Source: Desulfospira joergensenii DSM 10085 (GTDB lineage: Bacteria > Desulfobacterota > Desulfobacteria > Desulfobacterales > Desulfobacteraceae). Taken from it: DNA of 64,000 nt. The stretch lies in contig NZ_ATUG01000001.1 in assembly GCF_000420085.1 (NCBI RefSeq), positions 1,116,001-1,180,000 of the forward strand, read 5' to 3'. The notes under the pieces are model-generated. The model was given only the letters and a program-made list of their open reading frames with translations. It made no database searches and was not told the origin of the DNA. The position numbers and the translations under genes are program-made. This document shows positions 16,815-26,612 of the stretch, in pieces. Within the stretch, counting starts at the first letter, position 1. Each line of letters starts with the position of its first letter.

Positions 16815-17987
16815 ATGAAAGCGACCAAAAAAATACTCTGGCTGATTCAATCCAACCAGCTAACCCCGACCATTATATCTTTCCTGGAAACATTCCAAAT
16901 AAGAATCCAGCAGTATATTGACCTAATATTCATCGTTCCAGAGTCGTCTTCAGATATTCTTCCCAAATTAAAATCGTTAACCCCCCAATCGTTTAAGACA
17001 ACAACAAAAACAGCTGCAAACCCACACCAGGCATTTTCAGTCAAACGGGAAGCTTTGAGTGAAGGATATTTTTCAGACGGTCTTTCCGTGGCAGACACCC
17101 TGCTCCTGGATGATCTGGGGGGAGGCAACGCCATGCAGACCACCCTTGAGCTAATCCCGCCGGAGCAGACCTGCGGACTCATCCTTCAGATACCAACCCC
17201 CCTGGGATCCTCTGATATGGAAGAGCGGGTATTTCATTCGGCAACTCTCTGGGCCAGGCAGCACGGAATTGTCTCGATTGGGTATGAGCTTTTACCCCTT
17301 GATATAAAATGGACCCTCTCCCCCTCCCTGCCGGATGGTGTCATCACAAGATGTCCCGAAAGCCGTGCGCATATGAAAAACCATCTTGGCCATAACCACA
17401 TCTGGCAGATTCCATTATACGAGGCAGCCATCTTTTCTCCCGTGGCCACAGGCTTTCATCTTAACGGGGTAAAGGCAAGCTACCACTACCGGAACCAGCT
17501 TTCCATCCCGGCCGATCGGACCGTTCTATACCTCCCCCATAATGTGGCCATGATCTATGAATATAAAAAACTGCTTCAGACTCTCGTACCTTTCGGAAAA
17601 AGGCTCCATCTCATGTTCAGTGTGGGGAAAGATCAGGTAAGGGGCAGCTACACTCATAAGCAGACAATTGAATTAATCTATGAGGAAGATCTCAAACAGA
17701 TTGCCTCCTATTCATTCCACGATTTAAACAATCCCTGGGAAATGATGATGGCTGACGCTGTTGTGGCCTGTTCCGCCTGCATCAGTACCCTGGTGGGAGA
17801 AAAAGAACTTTCCTGCATCATCTTTGACCCGGAACTCCCAGAGGCATCAAGGGGAAATAAAAAAAGAGTCCGCTGTTCCAAAAAGCTTTTGGATATGATT
17901 GAAGCACTGATAGACAGTCACAAACAAAAAATCGAACTAGCAGATATCATGATGCTGCTTGCCCGAACAGGAAAAACAAATGCCTGA
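16815..17987 (+). CDS. Putative glycosyltransferase-like protein of the flagellin island
   Basis: This 390-aa soluble protein has no signal peptide. I do not recognise it with certainty. The C-terminal half (ADAVVACSACISTLVGEKELSCIIFDPE) resembles the nucleotide-sugar end of GT-B type enzymes or CDP-glycerol-transferase-like proteins, and YLPHNVAMIYEYKK begins what looks like the second Rossmann domain. It follows flagellin 1 on the same strand and overlaps the next glycosyltransferase-like gene by eight bases. A role in flagellin or surface glycan modification is inferred from position. Confidence 0.6.
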   Translation: MKATKKILWLIQSNQLTPTIISFLETFQIRIQQYIDLIFIVPESSSDILPKLKSLTPQSFKTTTKTAANPHQAFSVKREALSEGYFSDGLSVADTLLLDDLGGGNAMQTTLELIPPEQTCGLILQIPTPLGSSDMEERVFHSATLWARQHGIVSIGYELLPLDIKWTLSPSLPDGVITRCPESRAHMKNHLGHNHIWQIPLYEAAIFSPVATGFHLNGVKASYHYRNQLSIPADRTVLYLPHNVAMIYEYKKLLQTLVPFGKRLHLMFSVGKDQVRGSYTHKQTIELIYEEDLKQIASYSFHDLNNPWEMMMADAVVACSACISTLVGEKELSCIIFDPELPEASRGNKKRVRCSKKLLDMIEALIDSHKQKIELADIMMLLARTGKTNA

Positions 17988-20067
17988 TTTCTGGAAAAAC
18001 AGAAAAGCGCTGGTTTATATTGCACTATCCCATCATACCCGTTTTCTTTCCCCTGTTATGGACAGGCTCGCTAAACAAGGTGCTGACATCCAATATGTAG
18101 TTGGCCAGGCTGAACGATCCCAAGAAATCACAGCTATAAACCTGGGGCTGAATTATACACATGTATTTGATTGTGTATCAGATAAAGACCATACAGACGT
18201 TCAAGACAATTATCTTCGTCTTAAAAAAACATTTGTAAAAACGCTGAGTTCCGGCCATCTGTTTAACGCAGTGCCTGTTACCGTTATCGATAAAACCTTA
18301 TACGCCACCGCCGTCGAATATATCGGATTTCGAAATTTGATTCAGAAAACAAAGCCTGACATCTGCTTTGCCCTTCACGAACTTAATCGCTGGGGAAAGA
18401 TGTTTGCATTCTGGGCCAAAAAATTCAATATACCGGTGCTTACCTTTCAAGAGGGGCTTTACTACGGTCTTGATTTCGGGCTTAAAGGCCATGTACAGAA
18501 CTCAACTCTCAACCTTGTCTGGGGAAATAGAATAAAAAAAAAATTGGTGGATTATGAGGCCCCTGAAGAGAAGATCCTGCCTGTCGGCAATACCCATCTG
18601 GCCAATGAAATCGCACATCAGAAAAAAAACAATATCCGAGACAAAAAAAGAGTGCAATACAATTGTACGGATTCTTTTGTCATACTTATTTTGCTTTCAG
18701 GGAGGCTGCCTATACCGCAGGAATTGATCCCTTTATTTGACTCCATGGTTAATACCGACCGAAACCGTCTTTTTCTAAAATTTCACCCAGTTGCAAGCCA
18801 GGCGCAAATCAACTCCTGGTTATCATCGATCCCCAAAGAACATCTCAAAAGGACAAATTGTTTTCACAATGACGAAAACACCTATGACCTGATATCCATG
18901 AGCGACCTGTGCGTTATGACTCGGCCAAGTACAACAGGGCTTGAAGCCCTCTCTTTTGGCAAGCCGCTTGTCCAGCTCGAATTAAACATGGAGTATAAAT
19001 CCCCCTATTCTTTCTCAAATTTAAAGGTTGCCGTCCAAATGACGCCTTCGGAATTGGGAGATGCCATTTTAAAAAATATGGATTTTAATACACTCTCTAA
19101 AACAGAGGACATAGACAACTATCTGAATAATGAATTATCATGCCGCACGGATGCCGTTGATGCCGTGGCGGATGTTGCGCAAAAAGCGGTCTCTGCCAAC
19201 CAGATCCAGGGTTCCCCGCCAATTAAAATCTTAACTAAAACAGATAAAGACTGGTCCATAATTGCAGCCTTGACAGACAATCCAGATCATTTGCTGATGC
19301 AGCTTGAGGCTATTGCAGTACATTCAAAAAATGCAGGTGCATATGAAGTCATTTTAATTGAACCAAAGAACATACCCAAAGCATGTTCGGATATTTTAAA
19401 TACTTTAGAGGGGAATGTCACCTGCCTGAGAATTACAGATGACCAGCCCCTTCCGGAGATGATGAACACCGCCTCCAAAATTGCTGCCGGGAAAAGGCTT
19501 ATTTTTATGGAAAAAGGAATCATTCCTCTATCGAACTGGCTTATCTCAATTAAAAAGAGTATGCAAAAATATGGGAACTCAAAAATTTTTGGAGCCAAAA
19601 TCATTGACTCGAAGGGCAGTTTATTACACGCAGGACTCGTACTGGATAAGAACCACACGCCTGTATCCGCTTACAGGCATTTAGCAGCCACCTTCCCTGT
19701 TGCAAATAAAGAGCGCCCTTTCCAGATTCTTGATCATTTCCTATGTAGCGATAAAAAATTCTTTCATCAAAACGGAGGTTTTTCAGAAATATCGGGCCGT
19801 TTTTTCATGATGGATCTCTGCCTTAAAATAAATGAAAAATACCCGAGCAAAAGAAACTGTATTTATCTTCCCAATGTAGATATGGTATCCATAAATACAA
19901 AAAAAGAAAGATTCAACCCAGATGATTCAATTTATTTTTTCGGAAAATGGAACGGGGTGCTTTGGGAAAACCAGGATGCACTATACAAAACGGATAATAT
20001 TTCACAGCCGGAGCTCAATGCCGCATATATTTCACACTCCATGTCAAGTGCGAACTTAATTGAGTAA
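17980..20067 (+). CDS. Two-domain glycosyltransferase-like protein
   Basis: This 695-aa protein starts at the ATG at 17980 (MPDFWKNRKALVYI), with AGG nine bases upstream, and overlaps the previous stop. Residues 1-400 resemble GT-B/2-epimerase-like enzymes: a Rossmann start (LVYIALSHHTRF), AFWAKKFNIPVLTFQEGLYYG, and RPSTTGLEALSFGKPLVQLEL at the sugar-nucleotide site. Residues about 420-690 look like a GT2-type domain (DWSIIAALTDNPDHLLMQLEA, then DLCLKINEKYPSKRNCIYLP) but lack a clear DxD. This could be a bifunctional transferase or a catalytic domain with an inactive partner. It is part of the flagellin modification island. Confidence 0.6.
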   Translation: MPDFWKNRKALVYIALSHHTRFLSPVMDRLAKQGADIQYVVGQAERSQEITAINLGLNYTHVFDCVSDKDHTDVQDNYLRLKKTFVKTLSSGHLFNAVPVTVIDKTLYATAVEYIGFRNLIQKTKPDICFALHELNRWGKMFAFWAKKFNIPVLTFQEGLYYGLDFGLKGHVQNSTLNLVWGNRIKKKLVDYEAPEEKILPVGNTHLANEIAHQKKNNIRDKKRVQYNCTDSFVILILLSGRLPIPQELIPLFDSMVNTDRNRLFLKFHPVASQAQINSWLSSIPKEHLKRTNCFHNDENTYDLISMSDLCVMTRPSTTGLEALSFGKPLVQLELNMEYKSPYSFSNLKVAVQMTPSELGDAILKNMDFNTLSKTEDIDNYLNNELSCRTDAVDAVADVAQKAVSANQIQGSPPIKILTKTDKDWSIIAALTDNPDHLLMQLEAIAVHSKNAGAYEVILIEPKNIPKACSDILNTLEGNVTCLRITDDQPLPEMMNTASKIAAGKRLIFMEKGIIPLSNWLISIKKSMQKYGNSKIFGAKIIDSKGSLLHAGLVLDKNHTPVSAYRHLAATFPVANKERPFQILDHFLCSDKKFFHQNGGFSEISGRFFMMDLCLKINEKYPSKRNCIYLPNVDMVSINTKKERFNPDDSIYFFGKWNGVLWENQDALYKTDNISQPELNAAYISHSMSSANLIE

Positions 20068-21087
<1,020 letters not shown>

Positions 21088-21380
21088 TTGAGGCATCTAA
21101 TGCGTATTCCCACCGAATCATCACACGGCTATTTAGGAACGAGTCAAAAAATTCATAATCACTCTTGGATATTAAAATTCAATGCTTGTCAAAAGAACCT
21201 GTTAATAGAGGAAGCCGCCAATCCAGAACTGACCACAACCTAAAATTTTAATAAGCAGCAACCGATACTTATTAGTACTATGGCTGCTTGAATCTCTTTT
21301 CAAGTTAAACTTAGAAGACGATGGTTATTTTTAAAATGATCTGTTTAGATTTAAAAAAGACTAAAAAAGGGGCATGATGT
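21088..21380. other. Gene-free gap between pseB and the methyltransferase gene
   Basis: No coding region is supported. It is AT-rich and holds one long-range inverted repeat (AAGCAGC ... GCTGCTT, about 21254-21290). A promoter for the following genes is likely here, but I could not fix one. Confidence 0.3.
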
Positions 21381-22370
21381 ATGGCAAATCAACTGGAATC
21401 AGGCCAAGATAAGAAGCAAAGTTTAATGGATGTAATGTTGTCAGATTTAAAGGCAGCCCCTAAAATATATCAGCCCACAAATTTCTGGTCCTCATTACTC
21501 GCCCAGGTCATTACAAATATCAGACAATTTGGCATTGAATCCTTCAGAAAAGAGGATGTGAGAACCCATTTTGTCCCCCATTACAGAAAAGAAGAAGAAC
21601 AGTACTTTGTTTCAGCCATGGACGACTACCGGATTTTTCTTGCTGCAGACCAGGATGTTGAACCTAGGTTGAGCCATATCAGTGAAAGCAAAGTGGGCAA
21701 TCCCACGCAGCACTACTTATTCGGTAAAAACTGGTATAGCCGCTCAATGCTGAACTATTTGAGAGGATTGACCTTTCTGAAAAAAAACGTGGACACCTCA
21801 TCCATCCGGAGAGTACTTGAAATCGGCGGAGGGTACGGGACTTTGGGAGAAGTTTTTTTAAAGAGCAATTTTGAGCGCTACTGCTATATCGATATTGATA
21901 TCCCGCCAACCGCATATATTGCGACACGATATCTGCAGGAGGTGTTTGGAAAAAGGCATACCCTTGAATATTCACTAACCCGGGGAAATGAACGCATTGA
22001 AATAGATGAAATTGAGAAATCTTATAAAAGCGCAGTTCTTATGCCCTGGCAGATCCCTTGCCTAAGAGGAAAAGTTGATCTTTTTGTCAATTTTTTCTCT
22101 TTTCAGGAAATGGAACCGGCCGTTGTGGAAAACTATGCCAAGTTCGTGGATAAATGCAGACCGGATTATCTGCTTTTAAGAAACCAGAGAGGAGGACAAA
22201 AACTGGCAGAAAAACCGGGGAAGGTCGGTGTCATCAAACAGACAACCCGGGAAGATTACATCCGGTTCTTCCCCAACTATGAATGTCTTGCAATTGACTC
22301 AAAAATATTTGGCTGCATAAAAGAAGAATTTAAATCCGAGGTTATGGTATTCAAACGAAAGAGCAGATGA
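21381..22370 (+). CDS. Putative sugar O-methyltransferase (NanM-like)
   Basis: This 329-aa protein has a class I SAM-binding motif in the middle (VLEIGGGYGTLGEVF, about 148-162), a conserved N-terminal region (PTNFWSSLLAQVI) and a long HYLFGKNWYSRSMLNYLRGL block. This architecture resembles the putative sugar O-methyltransferase family found beside nonulosonate genes. It probably methylates the flagellar sugar or its precursor. Its TGA overlaps the ATG of the next gene (ATGA), tying it to the NeuB-like synthase in one operon. Substrate and position of methylation are unknown. Confidence 0.72.
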   Translation: MANQLESGQDKKQSLMDVMLSDLKAAPKIYQPTNFWSSLLAQVITNIRQFGIESFRKEDVRTHFVPHYRKEEEQYFVSAMDDYRIFLAADQDVEPRLSHISESKVGNPTQHYLFGKNWYSRSMLNYLRGLTFLKKNVDTSSIRRVLEIGGGYGTLGEVFLKSNFERYCYIDIDIPPTAYIATRYLQEVFGKRHTLEYSLTRGNERIEIDEIEKSYKSAVLMPWQIPCLRGKVDLFVNFFSFQEMEPAVVENYAKFVDKCRPDYLLLRNQRGGQKLAEKPGKVGVIKQTTREDYIRFFPNYECLAIDSKIFGCIKEEFKSEVMVFKRKSR

Positions 22371-23245
22371 AAATGGCTGTTACATTTATTTCAGAAATAT
22401 CCAGTAATCATCATCAGGATTTAAACCGCTGCTTTGAATTCATTGATACCTCTGCGGAAATTGGATGTTCAGCCGTAAAGTTCCAGTTATTTAAAATCGA
22501 GAAGCTCTTTTCCAAAGAAATCCTGGCAAAGAGTGAAACGCACCGGGCCAGAAAGGAATGGGAACTTCCGGTCTCCTTTCTTCCCCATCTTGCAAAACGA
22601 TGCCATGACAGAAAGATCCAGTTCGGATGCACCCCTTTTTATCTGGAAGCTGTGGATGAACTTCTGCCGCACACAGATTTTTTTAAAATTGCCTCCTATG
22701 AACTTCTGTGGGAAGACCTGTTGAAAAAATGTGCAGAAACCGAAAAACCCATTATCTTATCAACCGGTATGGCAACAATGGACGAAATAAAATCCTCTGC
22801 AGATGTTCTCTGCCAGAATGGATGTAGCAACCTTACGGTTCTTCACTGCGTTTCCAGTTATCCGACTCCGAAATCAGACTGCAACCTTGCGGCCATTGAA
22901 ACCCTCCGTTCGGCCCTTCAACCCGTACTTTCCACAATAAAATACTCTGTGGGATGGTCTGATCACAGTGTAAGCCCGGGGGTACTGTTCCGGGCCGTAC
23001 ACAGGTGGAAAGCCAGGACAATTGAGTTTCATTTGGATCTTGAAGGAAAAGGCGCCGAGTACAAATCACGGCATTGCTGGCTGCCGGATCAAATACGCTA
23101 CGTAATTGATGAGACCAGGGGCGGTATTATTGCTGATGGGAATGGGCAAAAAGAGCCTGCCGCGTCAGAACTTTCCGATAGGGAATGGAGGGCTGATCCG
23201 GAAGACGGGCTGCGCCCGTTGAAACACATACGAAAGAATTTTTAG
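22367..23245 (+). CDS. NeuB/PseI-type nonulosonate synthase, short form without SAF domain
   Basis: NeuB-family enzymes condense a six-carbon amino sugar with phosphoenolpyruvate to give a nine-carbon acid. The barrel motifs are recognisable: ISSNHHQDL, AVKFQLFK, GCTPFYLEAVD, KIASYEL, STGMATMDEI, LHCVSSYPTP and GWSDHSVSPG. The protein is 292 aa, about 50 shorter than usual, and ends after the barrel, so the C-terminal antifreeze-like SAF domain that normally closes the partner's active site is missing. The usual IEKHFTLD block is IEFHLDLEGKG here. It is in a tight cluster with spsF- and pseG-like genes. Confidence 0.85.
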   Translation: MKMAVTFISEISSNHHQDLNRCFEFIDTSAEIGCSAVKFQLFKIEKLFSKEILAKSETHRARKEWELPVSFLPHLAKRCHDRKIQFGCTPFYLEAVDELLPHTDFFKIASYELLWEDLLKKCAETEKPIILSTGMATMDEIKSSADVLCQNGCSNLTVLHCVSSYPTPKSDCNLAAIETLRSALQPVLSTIKYSVGWSDHSVSPGVLFRAVHRWKARTIEFHLDLEGKGAEYKSRHCWLPDQIRYVIDETRGGIIADGNGQKEPAASELSDREWRADPEDGLRPLKHIRKNF

Positions 23246-23248
23246 AAA

Positions 23249-24085
23249 ATGAAACAAAAAGCAATCGCCATCATCCAGGCGAGAATGTCATCAAGCAGGC
23301 TTCCGGGGAAAGTGCTGAAGCCCCTGGCCGGAAAACCTGTAATCTGGCATATTTATAACAGGGCTTCACGATGTAAACTGGTCGACAAAGTAATTGTCGC
23401 CACTTCAGACGAACCTTCTGATACCCCCCTTGCAGATTTCTGCAATGCCAATGGCATGAATGTGTACAGGGGCAGTCTGGACAACGTGCTTTCCCGTTAT
23501 ACAGAAATTCTCAGCAACGAAGAATACCTTTACTATGTCAGAATCACGGGTGACTGCCCCTTAATCCATCCCCAGTTCATCGATAACCAGATCATGGCTC
23601 TCTTAAAATTCAACGGAGACCTGACCTGGTGCGAAAATCTGGGCACGGCATTCGGAGGCCAGGGAGTCCATTCCGCCAGATCCCTTTTTTACATCGCCGA
23701 TAGGTCTAATAATCCTCTGGACCTTGAGCATGTGGGTTCTGTTTTCATGTCAGATCACCCTGAAATGCTCCGGATCGTTGAGATAACGCCGCCCCCTACA
23801 CACTTTGTCTCAGATAAATTAAGGTTAACTGTTGATGAGGAAAATGATTTTTTGATGTTCTCTAAATTGTATGATCATCTGTGGCCGCAAAACAAGTGGA
23901 TTGAACTGGATGATGCAATTGAATTTCTAAAAAAAAGAGAGGATATAGCCTCGATCAATCAGACCGTAGAACATAAACTGCTGAATATAGAACTCCAGGA
24001 AAAATTCAAAAAATGGCAGGCCATAAAAAAGGCAGGCCTGTGGGAATATAAACAAATCATACCTGACATTTTATCCCTTACCTGA
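23249..24085 (+). CDS. spsF: SpsF-type cytidylyltransferase (CMP-sugar activation)
   Basis: This 278-aa nucleotidyltransferase of the SpsF family (COG1861 type) has the N-terminal loop IIQARMSSSRLPGKVLKPLAGKPV and the metal-site region YYVRITGDCPLIHP. These enzymes activate nonulosonic acids with CTP as the last step before transfer. It lies four bases after the synthase and six bases before the PseG-like gene. The C-terminal 40 residues are a helical extension. It may be the CMP-sugar synthetase supplying the Maf transferase at 38036-40909. Confidence 0.85.
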   Translation: MKQKAIAIIQARMSSSRLPGKVLKPLAGKPVIWHIYNRASRCKLVDKVIVATSDEPSDTPLADFCNANGMNVYRGSLDNVLSRYTEILSNEEYLYYVRITGDCPLIHPQFIDNQIMALLKFNGDLTWCENLGTAFGGQGVHSARSLFYIADRSNNPLDLEHVGSVFMSDHPEMLRIVEITPPPTHFVSDKLRLTVDEENDFLMFSKLYDHLWPQNKWIELDDAIEFLKKREDIASINQTVEHKLLNIELQEKFKKWQAIKKAGLWEYKQIIPDILSLT

Positions 24086-24090
24086 ACCCC

Positions 24091-25116
24091 ATGAATAATA
24101 AAACAATCCTAATACGCTGTGATGCATCCCATGAAGTGGGGTTTGGACATATGATGAGATGCCTTGCCCTGGCCGAAGAACTCCGGGGCAATCAGGGATG
24201 CAAGGTCGTTTTTGCCATGAGATCGGCTGAAATCGGTTTCCAGGAAGTCCGTGAACATGGATATGCCGTCATGACTCCCGGGGCTGCAGAAAATTTTAAC
24301 TACCACCAGTGGATGAAGGGTATCATTCAGGAAACCAAAGCGGATGCCGTTGTTCTCGATGTCAGGGACGATCTGCCCAGCGACGTATTAAAAGACTTAA
24401 GGTCCGGCAGGATCTTAATCGTCACCATCGATGATCCGAGCGACAGAAGGCTTGATGCTGATCTGGCTTTTTATCCTCCGGTTCCCCAGTTAAGGGAGAT
24501 GAACTGGGACGGTTTTAAAGGGGTCCTGTACGCTGGCTGGGAATGGGTGATTTTGCGAAAAGAGTTCACCAAAACCAGCAAAAGAATAAAAAATAAAAGG
24601 CCTGTGATTCTGGTGACAATGGGAGGAAGTGATCCGGAGGGACTGACCCTGAAGGCGGTTGCCGCACTTGATATGGTCCAGCAGAATTTTGACGCCATTG
24701 TCATTTTAGGAAAGGGCTTTCAACATCACGAAGAACTCCATGAACTGCTGTTAAAGACCAAGCAATGCTTTCGGATTCAAAACGATGTCCAGAATATGGC
24801 TGAAATTATGGCCGGATCAGATCTGGCAGTGATTTCTTTTGGCACAACGGCATATGAACTCTCGGCAATGGGGGTTCCTGCAATTTATCTTTGCTTAACC
24901 GGCGATCATTCACAATCAGCATCCATTTTTGTGAACAAGGGAATAGCATTGAATATGGGAGTCCATGATTCGGTTTCAAAAATGGAACTCGCCAATACAA
25001 TTTCCAGGTATTTGAGCGATGAGCACCGGCGTATAAAAATGGCAGAGCAGTTTAAAAAAATACCCAAAATGGATGGCGCGCGCCGGATCGCAGCATTGAT
25101 TTCGGAAAGGATTTGA
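24091..25116 (+). CDS. pseG: PseG-like UDP-sugar hydrolase
   Basis: PseG removes UDP from UDP-2,4-diacetamido-2,4,6-trideoxy-altrose to release the six-carbon sugar used by the synthase. The 341-aa protein has the catalytic-His motif GFGHMMRCLALAEEL, a GT-B-like fold (VILVTMGGSDPEGLTLKAV) and the C-terminal site ISFGTTAYELSAMGVPAI. Length and motifs are normal for the PseG/SpsG family. It supports a UDP-linked (pseudaminic-type) route, in agreement with pseB. It is in the operon after spsF. Confidence 0.88.
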   Translation: MNNKTILIRCDASHEVGFGHMMRCLALAEELRGNQGCKVVFAMRSAEIGFQEVREHGYAVMTPGAAENFNYHQWMKGIIQETKADAVVLDVRDDLPSDVLKDLRSGRILIVTIDDPSDRRLDADLAFYPPVPQLREMNWDGFKGVLYAGWEWVILRKEFTKTSKRIKNKRPVILVTMGGSDPEGLTLKAVAALDMVQQNFDAIVILGKGFQHHEELHELLLKTKQCFRIQNDVQNMAEIMAGSDLAVISFGTTAYELSAMGVPAIYLCLTGDHSQSASIFVNKGIALNMGVHDSVSKMELANTISRYLSDEHRRIKMAEQFKKIPKMDGARRIAALISERI

Positions 25117-25117
25117 A

Positions 25118-25207
25118 ATGTCTAAAAAAAAGCAATACCAGACGCATAAGGTTATTCTTCTGGATTCAATAGATACAAAAGCGGTGGATCATTATGGATA
25201 CGTGTAA
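25118..25207 (+). CDS. Possible 29-aa peptide overlapping the next gene
   Basis: ATG at 25118 follows AAGGA at six bases and runs 29 codons (MSKKKQYQTHKVILLDSIDT...). It overlaps the start of the pyruvyltransferase-like gene by 14 bases. It may be a coupling leader peptide or the truncated start of a lost gene. I have no family evidence. Confidence 0.3.
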   Translation: MSKKKQYQTHKVILLDSIDTKAVDHYGYV

Positions 25208-26411
25208 AACAATTTTATTTGCCGGTGCCTACGGAATCGAAAATGCAGGTGATGATCTGCCGCTGATTGTAATGTGCGAACAATTAAGGAAACAACATCC
25301 GCATATCTGTTTTAATTTTCATGTTCTTTCCCGTCATCCCAATTCATGGGAAGAAAAAACCTATGGCGTAAAGATGATAAAAAATATTGAATATGAGAAT
25401 CGGGATCAGGCCATGGGAAAATGGTTCAACGGACTGAATCCGGATGATAATCATGAACCCATCTGCCGCATCAGACAGGAAATAAAAAAGGCCGACATCC
25501 TGATTCTGGGTGCCGGGAACTGGTTGATTGATCTATCCATTGATATTTTCAGGGGCCCTATCCCACTGCTTGCCCTATATGTCTTCCTGGCAAAAGTCTA
25601 TCATAAACCTGTCATGCTTTACGGCATGAGTGCAGGTCCTCTCAGAACAGAATGGGGACGGGAACTAACCGGTTGGATTATTGACAACGCAGATATCGTG
25701 ACTGTCAGAGACAAGGATTCAAAACATCTGCTTGAAGACATAAGTCATTCTCCCAAAACCACTCATCTTCTCCCGGATTCAACCATTGGGGCGCAGCCGT
25801 GTGATCCGGTCATTATTGAAAAGATTCTTGATAAAGAAGGCATCCGGTTTGACGGGGACAAAGACAAAATTGCCATCGGAATGAGGAATTTAGACGGACT
25901 CCTGCCATCTGAAGAGACCGGAAGTTTCATGGATGAGTTGGCGGGTTGCCTGAATGCTCACAAAGATCAGGCAAGCTATATATTTATCCCGCAGTCGACA
26001 TATGAATTTGACGATGATCGCAAGACAGCCAAAAAATTTTCAGAACTGCTGGATGAAGATGTTCAGTTTTATATCATACAGAATCGTTATGATCCCCGGG
26101 AGTTGATCGGCCTCTACGGAATCTGTGATCTTACCTTGTCAATCCGCCTGCACTCGGCTGTATTTAGCGCCATCGCAGGAACCCCTGTCATCGCAGTCAA
26201 TTACCTGCCCAAAGTAGCAGGCTTCATGGACAGCATCAAGCTCAGCGATTTTTGCGTTAACACGGATGAATTCCGGAAGGAAAGCATATTAAGACTGATT
26301 AAAAAAATCAGGGCGGAAAAAGATCTTTTATCTCGCCGCCTGAAAGTCCAAATCAAAGGCCAGAAGAAAAGAGTGACTCAGTACAGCGATTTGGTGTCAG
26401 ACTATTTTTAA
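25194..26411 (+). CDS. Polysaccharide pyruvyltransferase family protein
   Basis: This 405-aa protein of the CsaB/WcaK type usually transfers pyruvate from phosphoenolpyruvate to sugars. Visible features are the N-terminal FAGAYGIENAGDD, ADILILGAGNWLIDLSIDIF, the YGMSAGPLRTEWGRELTGWIIDNADIVTVRD block and the C-terminal SIRLHSAVFSAIAGTPVIAVNY. It is probably a modifier of the flagellar or another surface glycan. The ATG at 25194 lies inside a small upstream frame and has only a weak GGTGG site, so translation may be coupled to that frame. Confidence 0.8.
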   Translation: MDTCKTILFAGAYGIENAGDDLPLIVMCEQLRKQHPHICFNFHVLSRHPNSWEEKTYGVKMIKNIEYENRDQAMGKWFNGLNPDDNHEPICRIRQEIKKADILILGAGNWLIDLSIDIFRGPIPLLALYVFLAKVYHKPVMLYGMSAGPLRTEWGRELTGWIIDNADIVTVRDKDSKHLLEDISHSPKTTHLLPDSTIGAQPCDPVIIEKILDKEGIRFDGDKDKIAIGMRNLDGLLPSEETGSFMDELAGCLNAHKDQASYIFIPQSTYEFDDDRKTAKKFSELLDEDVQFYIIQNRYDPRELIGLYGICDLTLSIRLHSAVFSAIAGTPVIAVNYLPKVAGFMDSIKLSDFCVNTDEFRKESILRLIKKIRAEKDLLSRRLKVQIKGQKKRVTQYSDLVSDYF

Positions 26412-26612
26412 GTGAAAAACCTGTATGAGTATTAAAATGAAATGGGGGAAATTATTGGCGCTACAGATAAGATGAAACAAATTACTCTTGATTATGTTCA
26501 AAGGGGTATAAAAGGTGGTTGACAAGATTGCTTGTCATCGAAACCCGAAGATTGCATAAAGAGCTATGAGGATAAACCGTTTGTCTAAAATATCTGTCGG
26601 ATGGAGGAATTA
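26412..26612. other. Intergenic stretch before the GH57 gene
   Basis: About 200 AT-rich bases without a supported gene. A TTGACA at about 26519 has no matching -10 at normal spacing, so no promoter is claimed. Confidence 0.25.
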
